Positions 12,724 to 24,700 of a stretch of DNA of 64,000 nt are shown in pieces. The position numbers and the translations under genes were made by a program. Below the pieces are notes generated by a model that did not search any database, had not been told where the DNA came from, and saw only the letters and a program-made list of their open reading frames with translations. Every line of letters begins with the position of its first letter. Position 1 is the first letter of the stretch. The DNA comes from Acephala macrosclerotiorum. Its lineage: Eukaryota; Ascomycota; Leotiomycetes; Helotiales; Mollisiaceae. The stretch is from NCBI GenBank assembly GCA_014904845.1, contig MU119211.1, forward strand, positions 230,156-294,155. The letters are read 5' to 3'.

Positions 12724-14881
12724 ATGAGAATGAAGGACGGCAAGCCTTCTGAAGCTGCCGCCGAGGCAGAGCAAGAAAAGCCACGTGCTGCATATCCAAG
12801 ATTTGGAAAGGTCTTCCTCCTCCTCCTCAGTGGCATTATCATCGTTGCCATTCTTGCGCTGGCTCTCGGATTAGGTCTTGGTCTGGGACTGAAGCATCAC
12901 CATGGCTCTTCATCGTCTATAGAGCCTTCCGCAAGCGCAACCCCCTCTTCCACGCCATCCGGAATATCAGAAAGTCTTCCATCATGGAGACGAGACCCAG
13001 CAGAATACAATCTCGACATGAGCTGGGATATCAATGCTGCTCCGACCACCAGAGTCTTTAATATTACCATCAGTGAGATCCAAGCTGCTCCAGATGGTAA
13101 GTGAAAATATGCGGACGGTCACGTGTACTCTAACAACTGCCAGGAGTCATGCGAACAATGCTTGTCATGAATGGGCAATTCCCAGGTCCATTGATCAGAG
13201 TCAATGAAGGAGATCGATTACTGGTCAATGTAACCAATCAGTTGAAGAATGGAACGTCAATGCATTGGCATGGACTTTATCAAAATGGAACGAATTGGAT
13301 GGATGGAACCGCCGGGATCACGCAGGTATGGTTTCTTTAGAGACCCCCAAGACCAGATATTAATGTTCCATTCCCAGTGTCCAATCCCACCAGGCACCTC
13401 CTTTCTCTACAACTTCACAGTAGCTAATCAATTCGGGACCTATTGGTATCACTCTCACTTCTCAACTCAGTATACCGACGGCCTCGTTGGTCCTTTCATC
13501 GTACACTCACCATCTGAAGCTACAGTCCGTTCAAACTATGACTACGATCAAGTGGTCCTTCTTCAAGACTGGTACCATGATCTCAGCAGCGCTCTCCTAC
13601 CCGATTACCTCGCGTCCGGGAACGAAAATGCCGAACCCCTCCCAGACAATGGGCTGATTCAAGGAACGAATTAGTTTGCCCCCTCTATCTACCATTCACG
13701 ATCCGTAGACTGACCCCTATATAGCTTCAACTGCTCTTCATATGATCCTGACAGCGGCTACACATGCCAAGACAATTCTACACGAGCAATTCTCCCCATA
13801 CACCCACAGAAAAGACATCGCCTACGGCTCATCAACACCGGAGCATTCGGCGAATTCTCGGTCAGTATCGACAACCACACACTCTCTGTGATTGAAGCAG
13901 ATTCAACTCTCATCACCCCCGTCACCGTTCACCGACTCCCAATTCACATCGCGCAACGATACTCTGTGATCGTGAATTTCAACCAATCTTCTTCGACGAA
14001 TTACTGGTTCAGAGCTCAAATGAATGAGCATTGTTTCTCCGACGATAATCCAGTTCTGGATCCTGATGTCCTGGCTCTCATCTCATACAGCAACACGACT
14101 GCAGAGCCCACCAACTCAGTTGATTGGACCGACGTCCTAGGCGTCGTATGCGAAGACCTCAACACCACCCTTCTCGTTCCCTTGGTTCCAGCATCACCAC
14201 CAAAGCAAAATTTGACGTACCAACTCGACATCTCGTTCCAGATTGGTGCGTATGCCCTTGATAGAGCATACATCAACTCCACGACATGGACTCCCTCAAC
14301 CACCCCAACACTCAACCAAGCTATCACAGCTCTCTCATCCACCAACACCTCTCTATCTTCGCAATTCTCCGCATCAGGACTCGACACCACCCTCTTCGCA
14401 CCATCAGGATCACAGTTTGTTCTCTCTATTCCCTCAATAGCTGTGGTTGACATCCTGCTTAACAGTCTTGACGAAGGCGCACATCCTTTCCATTTGCATG
14501 GGCATCAATTCTGGGAACTCGCTTCTGGGAGCGGAGATTTTGATTATAAAAATTATGGAAATATGAATACTACGAATCCGATGAGGAGGGATACGATGAC
14601 TGTTAATGCTTATGGGTGGTCTTTGATCAGATTTGTTGCAGATAATCCTGGGCTGTGGGCACTGCATTGCAATATTAGCGTGAGTTCCCCTCATTTTCCA
14701 TCTTGAAGCGAGCCGCCTCTTCTGAAATTATGAATATCGATGACACAAAAGGCAATACTGATGGAAATGGCTTGAATAGTGGCACATGGAAGCTGGCTTG
14801 CTCATGCAATTTCAGACTCGAGCAGATATCATGAAGACCTGGACGCTTCCTACAGACGTAGCGGGCTTGTGTTCTGCTTAG
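12724..14881 (+). CDS. membrane-anchored multicopper oxidase (laccase/ferroxidase-like)
   Basis: Five exons (12724-13096, 13144-13325, 13378-13673, 13725-14679, 14780-14881) give 635 residues. Instead of a cleavable signal there is a cytosolic tail of about 28 residues, then one membrane span (VFLLLLSGIIIVAILALALG) and a Ser-rich linker, so this is a type II membrane protein with its cupredoxin domains outside. Copper motifs are in order: MHWHGLYQ, YWYHSHFSTQ, HPFHLHGHQFWE and HCNISWHMEAGL. The last should read HCH in laccases and Fet3; the second His, a type 3 copper ligand, is Asn (AAT) here. Substrates may be phenols, pigments or Fe(II). The fourth splice interrupts the final copper motif between NIS and WHM. 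A GMC-oxidoreductase stump lies 270 bp downstream on the same strand. Confidence 0.92.
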
Positions 14882-15153
14882 ACATCACCAATGATATCTT
14901 CACCTTTCTCTGCATAAGGCGCATACTCAGCAAATTCATAGAGAAGAGAGACCACTTTCGCATTCGTACCTGGCGGATAATCTTCCCTGTGCTTGCATGC
15001 TGATTTAGCCACTCTACCCCGCAATTGTAAGGATCGATCCGAGCCAAGCACGATATTCATTTCATGAGGGAACAAACACTCCCTCTAATCATTCGCTCTA
15101 TTCTGTCTAACTCTTTTGTTGTCTGCCGTGAGTGCGGCCATCACTTGAGAACA

Positions 15154-15541
15154 ATGTCATTCTCGTCTCTCCCTCTCGTCTGCCTTCTTACTTTCTTCTC
15201 GTTCTTTCTGTCTTTCGCAACCTCTCACCTAGTTCAATCCATAGCAAATGTCAAGACTCGGGCAGATCAACTTGAAAGTAGCTATGACTACATCACCGTC
15301 GGTGGCGGAACAAGCGGTCTCACAGTCGCCGACCGCCTGACAGAAGATGGAACAAGTATTGCTCCTCCTTTCTCTTTCCTCCCTGCTCTCTACCTCCCCT
15401 CATCTCCCACTCTCCAAGCAAATTTCTACTAACACCCCACCAGAAACAGTTCTGGTCCTCGAATACGGCCCCCTCTCATCCAACCCTCCTTGTTCGGCTG
15501 CACCACCTTTTCAAGGGGTTTCGCTAAACCTCAGCGTCTAG
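15154..15541 (+). pseudogene. truncated GMC oxidoreductase (AA3-like) stump
   Basis: From the ATG there is a hydrophobic signal-like leader, then YDYITVGGGTSGLTVADRLT, the N-terminal FAD fingerprint of GMC oxidoreductases (glucose oxidase, choline dehydrogenase, aryl-alcohol oxidase). A GTATTG..CCAG intron (about 15354-15443) joins to TVLVLEYGPL, the second beta strand that ends in Glu and holds the ribose of FAD. The frame stops at TAG 15539-15541, about 110 residues in, where a normal enzyme has roughly 600. No downstream GMC motifs are visible before the convergent WSC gene, so the rest has been lost. It could still be transcribed, but it cannot be an enzyme. Confidence 0.75.
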
Positions 15542-15799
15542 CTCACAACACCAGAATACTTATATGTAATATTCAACAAATTATTTCATTACATTGAAAT
15601 ATGATATATGTATGCGTAAAAGCATCCCCTAATTGCTTTTCGTATGCTCGGCCAAAACTCCAAAGGTATAATCCTTTCCCATGATACCAAAATCAGAAGC
15701 ACAATCTATGTTGCCGTTCCAATGTCTATGTCAACAATCATATCTTTAGTTTCATTGCATCAAAATATGCCTCCAAATCACACAAGCCTTCGATTGAGT

Positions 15800-18700
15800 T
15801 TATGCAATCGTGCTTGTAGGCGCAGCAGAAGCCCATTGTTTGCCGCTCGCAGTCCCAGTAATCGTAACCTGCGTCGCCACGTACAAATTATATTGATTCC
15901 CAGCACCACACCTCAACTTTCCAGTACTATCCCCAGGACAAGTAAACGTACACGCCTTCGTGCCCGCCAAACTAGTCGGCTCAGGCGTCGGTGCTACGGA
16001 TCCTGCATAACATTCTCGTCCATATTCGACACCCGCGTAGAGGTATGTTGTTGCAGGGGTTGCGGAGAGACGTGCCAAGGCGGAGGAGATGCAGAGGTCT
16101 GGAGTCATGGAGTCGTTGGAGAAGAGTTTAGGCATGTTATGGCCGCCGTAGGGACCACCGGCGGGGTCGGAGTAGCAGCCTGCGTAGGCGAAACCGCGGA
16201 AGGTGGGAACTGTCGAGGTGGAGGTTGGTGAGACGGAAGAGGAGGTTGAGGCTGTTGTGATTAGGGTTGAGGGCGTGGATGTTGTGGTTTGCGATGTTGA
16301 TGTTGTTGAGACGACTGAGGAAGATGACGAAGACGACGAGGCTGATTGTGATGTTGTGCTTGTTTGCGAGGTACTTGATGGAGGCGTGGAGGTGCTGCTC
16401 ACGCTGGAGGTGCTGGAGGCGGTGCTACTAGGCTGGCTTGAACTTGAACTTGTGCTGGGCTGTAATGTGGTGGTTTGCGAACTTGAGCTGCTCAAGCTCG
16501 ATGAGGAGCCATTGGTCTGGCTCGACGTTGAAGACGAAGATGCGGTCGCCGAGGACGTGCTGCTTAGGCTGGACGAAGAGCTGATTGAACTTGATACCAA
16601 AGACGACGACGATGAAGGAGATGCGGAGGATGTGCTCTTGGCCGCACTGGAGCTGCTCGAGCTAGATACAGCTGCCTTAACTTGATACATCGATAGCTTT
16701 GATGCACCGCCACACTTCGCAAATGTCAGTAATGCTTCGGGGCAATCTCATACGATGACCACTTACATATTCAAAAGCATTAGCCATACAAAGGTCACTA
16801 CAACCACTATCCGCAGTCACCACGCTTCCCACACCAAGAGAGTTACCACAATAACCTATCAAGATAATTAGCTTCTCTCACGTATCACGTGCGAGGTCAG
16901 GACTTACACTCTCGATGATATTCAACACCAAAGTATGTATATCCAGCGCAAGTAGCAGCGCATATCTCAATGGTCATATTGTCGTTGGCATACACCAAGC
17001 CTGTAAGGGCTCGTGCGTTTGTTGCTTCGGTGTAACAGCCAATGTAACCGAAATTGCCTGCAGACTTAACGATAACGGGCCCGGTAGGTGTTGCAGAAGC
17101 GGATGAGGAGGTAGTGATTGTACTAGTACTAGCACTAGAGCTTCCAGATGCACTTGAAGAGCTCGTTGATTGAGACATCATTACGCTTGTCGTAGAAGAA
17201 ACAAAAGTTGACGAGCTACTCCCCGATGCAGACGAAGCCGAGCTTAAAATAGAGCTAGTGGTAGAGCTTTGAGACGTCGTCACCGAGGAAGAAACCGAAG
17301 AACTCGATAATACCGTACTCGGACTGACCGTTGTCGAGGAAGCAGCCGACGATGAGGATGACGAGCTCGATCCTGGGACAGTCCCATCTGCTGCACTCGG
17401 AACGTACTTGGTTCGATCGTAGTAAATTGAAACATATGTGCCGTCACCACCACAGGCCTGAGAGACGTCTCCGGGACAGCTGAATGCACACTTCTTTAAG
17501 GAATCGGCGGTGCTGTGAGCCATTAGTTGGAAGATCCGCTGAACAGAGACTGGGAAACTCACAATTTGGCTGCAGGAGGAACGTTGTTTCCACACCAACA
17601 CTCGGTATCTATGAATGATTAGCTATGTTCATGCAACAAGAGAAGTCAACTCACGATATTCAGTTCCAGCAAACATATAGCCTGCAGCAAAGCAAGTATT
17701 CTGACACCACCCGTTCTCATTGCTAGCGTTGTTGTACTGCTTCGACAGGATCCGTCCACCACCATCGTAATAGCAGCCAAGGTATAGATACTCGGAAGAA
17801 CCATTCGCCAACAAAGGCCCAACTTGGCGAGTTACAATGTTTGCTGTGATTTCGACATCATGAACGCCGAAGTTGACATCACTTCACAATGTTAGCAAAA
17901 TCATCGTAATAGACATCAGATAACTCACTCAGTGTTCAAAATCCAGACATCCGAGACAGTGTGAGCGAGACGATCCACACCAAGGGGCGCTGCAACGATT
18001 GAGACTTGACCCAATGCACAAGAATTGATGTCAATAGATTGTCCTTCATGAAGATCGACATTGGAATTAGGAGCGAGAAGCTCAGTATCGATCGGAGGTT
18101 TGCTCTTGGTAATGAGCAGGGCAGAGCCACCAGCATTGCAAATTCGAATATTTCTCGACACCGTTGTACCAGCAAGAACATCGCCGAAATCCATGATGAC
18201 TGGGTTGGAGTAGTCCCATCCACCCTCAATCGTGGACACGGAAATGTTGGCAATTGGAGCAGTTGATGCTGATGCAGTTAGAAGAACATCTCCGGTTCCT
18301 CCAGTCGTCCACCAATTCACGAACGTCGAGTATGCACCAGTAACATTGGATATGAACTGCACAGGGATTGTCAATGATCCACCAGGCGCAATGGTATCAC
18401 CAACATTTGGCAGATTTGCAGAGCTAAAACTCGCGCCAAGATTGCCATTCGTGATGTTCGTCCAAATGATTGGTGCTTTTGTTGTATCAATTGAGGAAGT
18501 CCATGCTGAGCCTGTGAATGTCAGAGTATCTGCTCCGACATTGGAGAGAATGACTGAGGCGGAAAGGCCAGAGGTTGCGGCTTGAGAACCGACAACAACG
18601 CCGCCAAGGTCGACCGCGGGAGGAGTAATAGTAAGGTATGCGGTCTTCGAAACAGTCGTGCCACTCAACGAAATTGGTAGGATACTGTTGTATTGCGCAA

Positions 18701-20919
18701 CGGCATTAGTGGTGTAGATATCGAGGCTGGTGCTCTCAACACCAGGCATGACCTTGCCGAAAGACGCGTTTTGGGCGTTGTTGATGGAAGCTTGAGTCAA
18801 GTTCCAGGTGACTGGGAACGAAAAGGTAGCACCTTTTGCCAATGCACCTTGAGGTAGCGAGGAATTCGAGCATTGCCAGGTCGCATCTCCGGTTGTGCAG
18901 CCGTTGATATTGGTGATAGCGATCAATGCTGTACAGTTGATGATCCTGGTTGAGGTGTCCCCAATTGTCAGGCTCCCAAAGTCGACTGGTTGGGAACATT
19001 GGAGGGGTAAAGCAACAGGAGAACCCAAGCAGATAACGTTGCCGTTGCTGTCCGAAACGTAAAGTCGACCATCTCCGAAAGCTGGACGAGAGAACTTGTT
19101 GAGACCGCCGGTCGCTGGAATCGTGATCTGGGTGAGGACGCCATTAACGGGAACAGCGTTGAAAGCCTGAAGTCCAGCGCTGGGGTCACAAATCCAGAGA
19201 ATGCCAGTTCCTGCTTGACCTTTGTATGTTGTCACGGTTGGAATACCTGAAGGTGTCAGTGATGCCAATATCTTGTGTGAGCAGGGTAATTACCAATGCC
19301 AACTCTACCTGCCGAATTCGCTACTGTCGCTCCGACTTGAGTGAACTGTGGTACTCCAGCATTGTCTAAACCCATCTTGTAGGCAACTGTTGGGGCACCA
19401 ACTGGCGTGAAGTAGATATAACCTCCCTCCAACGGATACGACCCCGCTCCACCAAAAACAGATCCGGCACCAATGATAGTTTGAATGATGTTATCAGTTC
19501 CTCCAGATCCTTGCTTGAAACCGCCCAGATTGTTCGCATTCATAATGTAGGCTTTGCCATTCTTTCCAATAGACACGGCCATTTTGGAGACGCCAGTGCC
19601 AACAAACGTCGTCGAGTCAAGCAAAGCAACACCGCCAGAACCAAGATCTCTGTCACCTGCGTCCATCGAGACATATTCATAGGGCTCAAAATAATCTGAT
19701 AATGTGATCTTCCCTGAGCTGGCGATCCCGAAATTGGCTACGACTTCGTCGAGTGTCGAAAGCGGGGTTCTTCCTGAGGCTGCTACATCTCCGTTTGCGT
19801 GACCGATACCATTACTGTCCAGACTTTAGCCTGAGATATTGATGGGTGCGATACCAGGCTTACCCCGTAGCGAGGAAAATGCGAGATCCGTCGGAAGCAA
19901 GACCCATTCCTCCTTGCCAGACACCAGCCTTTCCTCCTTGCTGGACTGTAATGTCCGTCACCACTGCGGGTGCTCCAGGAGATGCCTCCATAGCATAGAG
20001 TGATGTGACACCTGTTGTCCAATTAGTCTCGAAAGCAAGACTAGAATCGCAACACTTACCAACACCTGCTGTGGTGCTGACTGTGACAAGCATTCCTGTG
20101 TAATTGAAAAGATCGCAATGGCCTCCGAATGCTCCGACTACATTGGTCCCGATCATAGCTAAAGAAGGGCGTTGCAGTACGGTTCCTCCAATGAAATATC
20201 TACGCCTGTCAGTCAAGGACATAAGGTCTAGCATGAGATTCGTACCTCGAATTATCATTATCTGCATAGTGTCCATCGATTAGGATGGGAAAGCCTGGCA
20301 CGTCGGCCAATGTGAGCACGTCAACCGCGTAGAATTTGTAAATTCCTAAGCATAGCGTCAGCAGCGTCCAAGTGCGTGTGAAATCTGATCCTACCATTCG
20401 CAACGCCGCCGTTAGAAGCCCCATTTTTGTAACCTTTCGAGAAGAAATACACGATATTTGTGTTCGGGTCAATAATTGGGGTTCCCTTGCCAAGATGTCA
20501 GTACCTCCAAGTCTATCCTCAGGTGCTGGGATGTTCACAATGATTCCGATATAGTCTGGGATATCTGTGCATCCGATATCACTCTGCAAGAACGGTGGTT
20601 GTACAGTCCTCGAGTTCAAAAGAGTGCCATTGACCGCATCCAGAACTCGAATCACATTCATCGACGAAGCCAGGAACACGACCTGAGAACTCCCTGGGGG
20701 AGTGTATACAAGCGGCTTGGCATACCACTTCTCCTTCGCACCATATGTGTTCTTCCATAAGATACCAAAGACTGACGACCCAACAGTTGCGGGGTGCATA
20801 TTATGATTATCCAAATACCCGGACTGAGCGGCGTCGGCATCCTGAATCTCGTCTGTCGCGGCCAAAGAGTGAACGAAGACAGGCACAAATGCCAAGAGAA
20901 AGAAAAGTTTCGACCACAT
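15800..20919 (-). CDS. giant secreted protein: propeller-like N-terminus, Ig-like repeats, three WSC domains
   Basis: A single gene of about ten exons codes for roughly 1,500 residues. A signal peptide (MWSKLFFLLAFVPVFVHSLA) leads into a galactose-oxidase/PQQ-propeller-like region (FGILWKNTYGAKEKWYAKPL, SDIGCTDIPDYIGI, LQRPSLAMIGTNV, GGKAGVWQGGMGLASDGSR, SMDAGDRDLGSGG). Beta-rich repeats resembling ASPM/HYDIN-type Ig folds follow (VDFGSLTIGDTSTR, VDLGGVVVGSQ, MDFGDVLAGTTVSRNI). The C-terminal third has three WSC domains opening YLGCYYDGGGR, YIGCYTEATNAR and YAGCYSDPAGG, separated by Ser/Thr-rich O-glycosylation linkers. WSC domains bind glycans and serve as wall sensors or lectins. In the third WSC the usual ECYCG reads ECYAG, losing a cysteine. 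There is no C-terminal membrane span, so it is probably secreted or wall-bound. Confidence 0.85.
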
Positions 20920-23446
20920 CTTGATGAACCGTTGGCAGAAATGGGAGTCTGCAAGGTCGACGTAACCCGGAAACACGAAAAACGAAAGACAGGTGTTGAG
21001 ACGAAAATAATCCGATCAGACGAAAGAGATGCCTGTCATACTTATGACAGGAAGGTGCTGGATAAAGCAGGTACGCGAGGACCCTGGTCGATTTTATCGA
21101 GCTGCCCGACCCCAACATTAGATTTCCTGTAGCCTGTAGCAAGCGCAGGAATGTCAGCTAGCGTCGACGAGTCTAAACCTCAACCAGTGTATCTTTGTGA
21201 GGGTGCACTGCAGGTGCTAGTTCCAAGAAAGGACGTGACCGTTGTACCCGCGAGGCCAGACAGGTCGTTGATTCCAGCCATCTGGGGCCAGTTGCCACGA
21301 TAGCAAATCTGGTATTGAGGAGATCCGGAATGCGGTTGGGTTGAGCCTTCGAAGATGCTACTCTCACGATCCCCGCTGTCGTGTTCGGTAAGCAGATACG
21401 AAAAGGAGCGCCTTGTGGCCGATATCTGATCGTCCCAAAGTAGCAATGGCTCCCAATGGCTTGCTTGCTTGCATGTTTCTCAGTGGCCAGAGCTTGATGA
21501 AGCTTGTCGACTATTGAATTTGCGCGATTGTTGTGATTGGCGTTTTCCAGGTTCTGGGAGAATCTATCAGCCTTGGCAGCCTTGGCAGCCTTGGCGGGTC
21601 AGAATACGGAAGCTCCAGGTACAGGCTGGACCATGCTGTCCTTGCCCCCTGAAGATTGCTGGAAATTTCAAGACGACGCTCGACGATAGGCGCTCTCCTC
21701 CCACGTCAGAGCGTTGCAATCGTCGAGTCGAATCTCCCGCGCCGTATGCAAATTTGATATTTAGGATGAAGATCGTTTTTGAAAACATGGCATTTTGAGT
21801 CCAGGCCTTGAAAAGGGCTTTGAAGGTACTTCGGTGAAGGAACAAATGCTGCAGCTCTCCCCGCACTGGACGCAGGGGAAACTGCGTGCTGTGACTTCAG
21901 CCCCGAATGCGGCCACGCTTGTGAAAGAAGCTCTCTCGTGATGAAAGACCTCGACAACGAGGAGCCAAGGCCGAGTCGCGCAGATGGCTTGAAGACCCTC
22001 ATCGAGCGCAGGCCTGGATCTCCAACGAGTCAAGCTGAACCCATGTGGCGTCGTGGAGGCTCTGGGATGCTATCAACAACTAGGCGTGCTGTGGCTTTCC
22101 ACCGCTGAATGAACGTTCGACGGCCTTGCTTGGCGAAAGAGCCCGTAGCAGCAGCAGAAACAGCGAATAATAATTGCCAAACCTTGAGGTTATGTTGAGT
22201 CGTTGACCAGTTGTTGACCGCCGGATGCATACACGGGGTGCCGACCATGCAAGCGAAATGCTGTATGCAAAAGCTAATTTTAGTAGCAACCTTTCTTATT
22301 GACCTGGACCTCCTCTTATCGTCGACTCCTGTTTTTCAGATTCCGATTTGTCGTTCATTCGGAGTTCTTCATTCGAAGTTGTGATGATTTTTTAGCCTTA
22401 GAGTTAACCTTACAGCAGAGACACGCTAAATTCCAGTGTGGGGAAACGCGATGAGCTCCCAGGCTTCACTTTTTCTCTCATCAATCATCACCAACTCTCC
22501 AGAGTCCATCAGACGTTCAAAAACTGAGTGATTCAGATGACGTTAATTTATCCCGTGTCTCACGGAGACAAATGAAAAGCCATGTCTCAAGCCTCAATCT
22601 CGTTTATCATGACTTTATCTCGAGCCAGCGCGTCATGACATGAGCTTATTGAAGGACCTGTGAGGCCAGAATTCATAGCTCCAAGTCTTTTCAATTTTCT
22701 TTAAGAGTGATTTCATGATGTTCTCAGTTTAGTCTCATGCCAGTGGCGCTGAATATCTGAATATGTCGGTGTCTGAATGCTAAGACTCGTCGGGGCCACG
22801 ATTCTTTCAACTGCTTTGCGTGCTTTCATTTTGCTTAATTCTCCAACCTTCCATTAAGACCGGCAGAATCCCTTTCCTTTACATGTGTATTTAGCTTCTT
22901 CAAATTCTTTTGCTCCTGTATCACGTGATACTACCCAGAGTCTCTGCCCGAACGCTCATCTTTCTTGAAATTTCTTCTTTTATTCTAGTCTATATCTATA
23001 TCATTCAAATGAACATGAAATCAAAGGCAGCTGACCAATTCAAAGTTCGTCGCAGAAATCTGCATGGCAAAATGCCAAGGAACCCGCAAGCGACCGTCAA
23101 ATGCAAGGTGCGAAAAGTGCACTTTTGTTGCGACGTGCAACAAGACGCAGGGGAACCAATGATATTACTGAATCCTCATGCACACGTGAAAGCCACACCT
23201 TTTTCTCGAAGGGATCCATGAATTAGAACCCTGAACTGTTTGTTTCAAAATGCTGTTGGCCGACGAGTGATAGTTTTAAAAGCGAGGGCGCAAAGTACGT
23301 GGAAGTGCAAGATCAACACCATCACGTGTATAGCACTAAGCACTTGCTGCCTTTCTCTCAACCCCTCCTTATCTTTTGTTCGATACCATACACCTCTAAT
23401 GCATCTCGATTTCTACCCTTGTTTCCACAACGAACCACCTTCCACC
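20920..23446. other. long intergenic stretch
   Basis: I find no exon chain here. A three-unit tandem repeat CAGCCTTGG sits at 21569-21595. CACGTG E-box-like sites occur near 22921, 23183 and 23325. Short ORFs at 21469-21866 and 21706-22289 read on both strands and resemble no family. The first few hundred bases must carry the promoter of the WSC gene. Confidence 0.5.
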
Positions 23447-24410
23447 ATGGTACAGCCCCACCCCACCAGTCCCGGCGGCCCCGGACGTGTTCACCTCCAC
23501 GATGCAAACCCCACCAAAAACGTCCCCTGGTACATACCAACAATCAAACCCGCCCTCATGTCACCCCCACTCGTCAACCTCCTCGAAAACTACGCCAGCA
23601 TCCCTCCCTCCTCAAAAAGCACACCTCTACCACATCCGAGACCTCGCCTGGGAGGTATTCCCATGCCTTCCGTTGAACTCTTCTGGTGGCTCGTCCTCGG
23701 CTTCTCCACACATCCACACTACCCATCCTTACTCACTATCCTAAAATCTCCTCCTACCGATACCTCTAAACCAAGGCTGTTCCTAGATCTCGGAACATGC
23801 CTAGGCCAAGACTCCCGAAAATTAATCCACAACGGCATCCCCCCCTCCTCCGTCTACGGCTCCGACATCTTCCCCGGATATGAAAGCGTTGGACACGCAT
23901 TATTCAACGACACATCGACCACTCGAGGGCAGTTCATCACCGCCGATATTTTGATGAATCACCTTCTTCGCCTTTGGTGCAGAGTCGTGGGACTTGGGAT
24001 GCGATTAGTATCTTCATGTTTTTGCATATGTTCTCGCGCGAAGATTTGGTGCTTGCTATCCGACAGATTCTGAGATTGTCCAGGGTTGGGAAAGGGAGTA
24101 TAATCATAGGAGCTCAAAGGTCAAGTATGGAAGACATCGAGGAGGTTCTCTCCGCTCCGTTCTTGAAAGACGTGGTTGAGAAAAAGGTGTTTAGACCTAG
24201 CAAAGAGACATTCCAGCAGATGTGGCAAGACGCTGCGGAAGAATTGAGGATAAAGGTTAGGTTTGGGCTGAGTATAGACCGAGGTGGGAGTTAGGAGAGA
24301 CGGAGGTAGAGCAGAGGAGTAGTGAGAGTCGTGCTATGGTTGCCAAGGATGAGGGGAAGAGGGGGATGCAGAGGAGGATGTTTTTCGTTGTTGAGAGGGT
24401 TTGCAGATGT
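23447..24410 (+). pseudogene. class I SAM methyltransferase, frameshifted
   Basis: The parts add up to a fungal class I methyltransferase of the type found in secondary metabolite clusters: NVPWYIPTIKPAL, LLENYASIPP, HLYHIRDLAWEVFPC, LGFSTHPHYPSLL, the SAM motif LFLDLGTCLGQD, VYGSDIFPGY, WDAISIFMFLHMFS, GSIIIGAQ and FWAEYRPRWELGE. These blocks sit in three frames. Frame changes occur near 23615 and 23665 (a compensating pair), near 23952 (ATTTTGATG, one T short) and near 24263 (GGTTTGGGC, one T short). No splice sites can explain them. All breaks are single-base and near homopolymers, so assembly error is possible, although the large genes around it are clean. Confidence 0.75.
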
Positions 24411-24413
24411 CCA

Positions 24414-24443
24414 TTCTTTCTTTCTTTCTTTCTTTCTTTCTTT
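24414..24443. repeat. TTTC microsatellite
   Basis: About seven tandem TTTC units lie directly after the last conserved block of the methyltransferase pseudogene. Confidence 0.95.
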
Positions 24444-24654
24444 GACAGTTGTGTAAAAATGAAATCACTCCCACAATACCCTCAGTAAACGATAAAGGAG
24501 TGGAAGAACGAGGAGGTTCATAAGATAGGGGTCATCGCTAAAGCCCTAGGCTAGCACCCGACCCGCATTCGCCGCCACACAAACGAAACACACCACACTT
24601 CAAAAAAGAATTCGAGCAAACTTTTTCTTTCCCTTCCTCTTTCCTTTCTCTATC

Positions 24655-24700
24655 CAAAAAAAGCAAAAAATGAGTGGACGCGCTGGGAATCGAACCCTAC
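24655..24700 (-). other. tRNA-like B box with Pol III terminator (tRNA relic or SINE end)
   Basis: On the minus strand GGGTTCGATTCCC (24685-24697) is a perfect B box/T-arm core. It is followed by CGCGTCCA like an acceptor 3' strand, and then by T6 and T7 runs as Pol III terminators. I cannot find a matching 5' acceptor strand (GGACGCG) or a paired anticodon arm upstream, and the lower T-stem pairs are mismatched. It is therefore not a working tRNA. Confidence 0.35.

Noticed and set aside
16203..16685. Plus-strand acidic Val/Glu-rich ORF of 160 codons
   Set aside because: It is the antisense reading of the Ser-rich linkers of the WSC protein.
24413..24445. TTTC repeat as a regulatory tract
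   Set aside because: It is a simple microsatellite in the tail of a dead gene; nothing suggests function.
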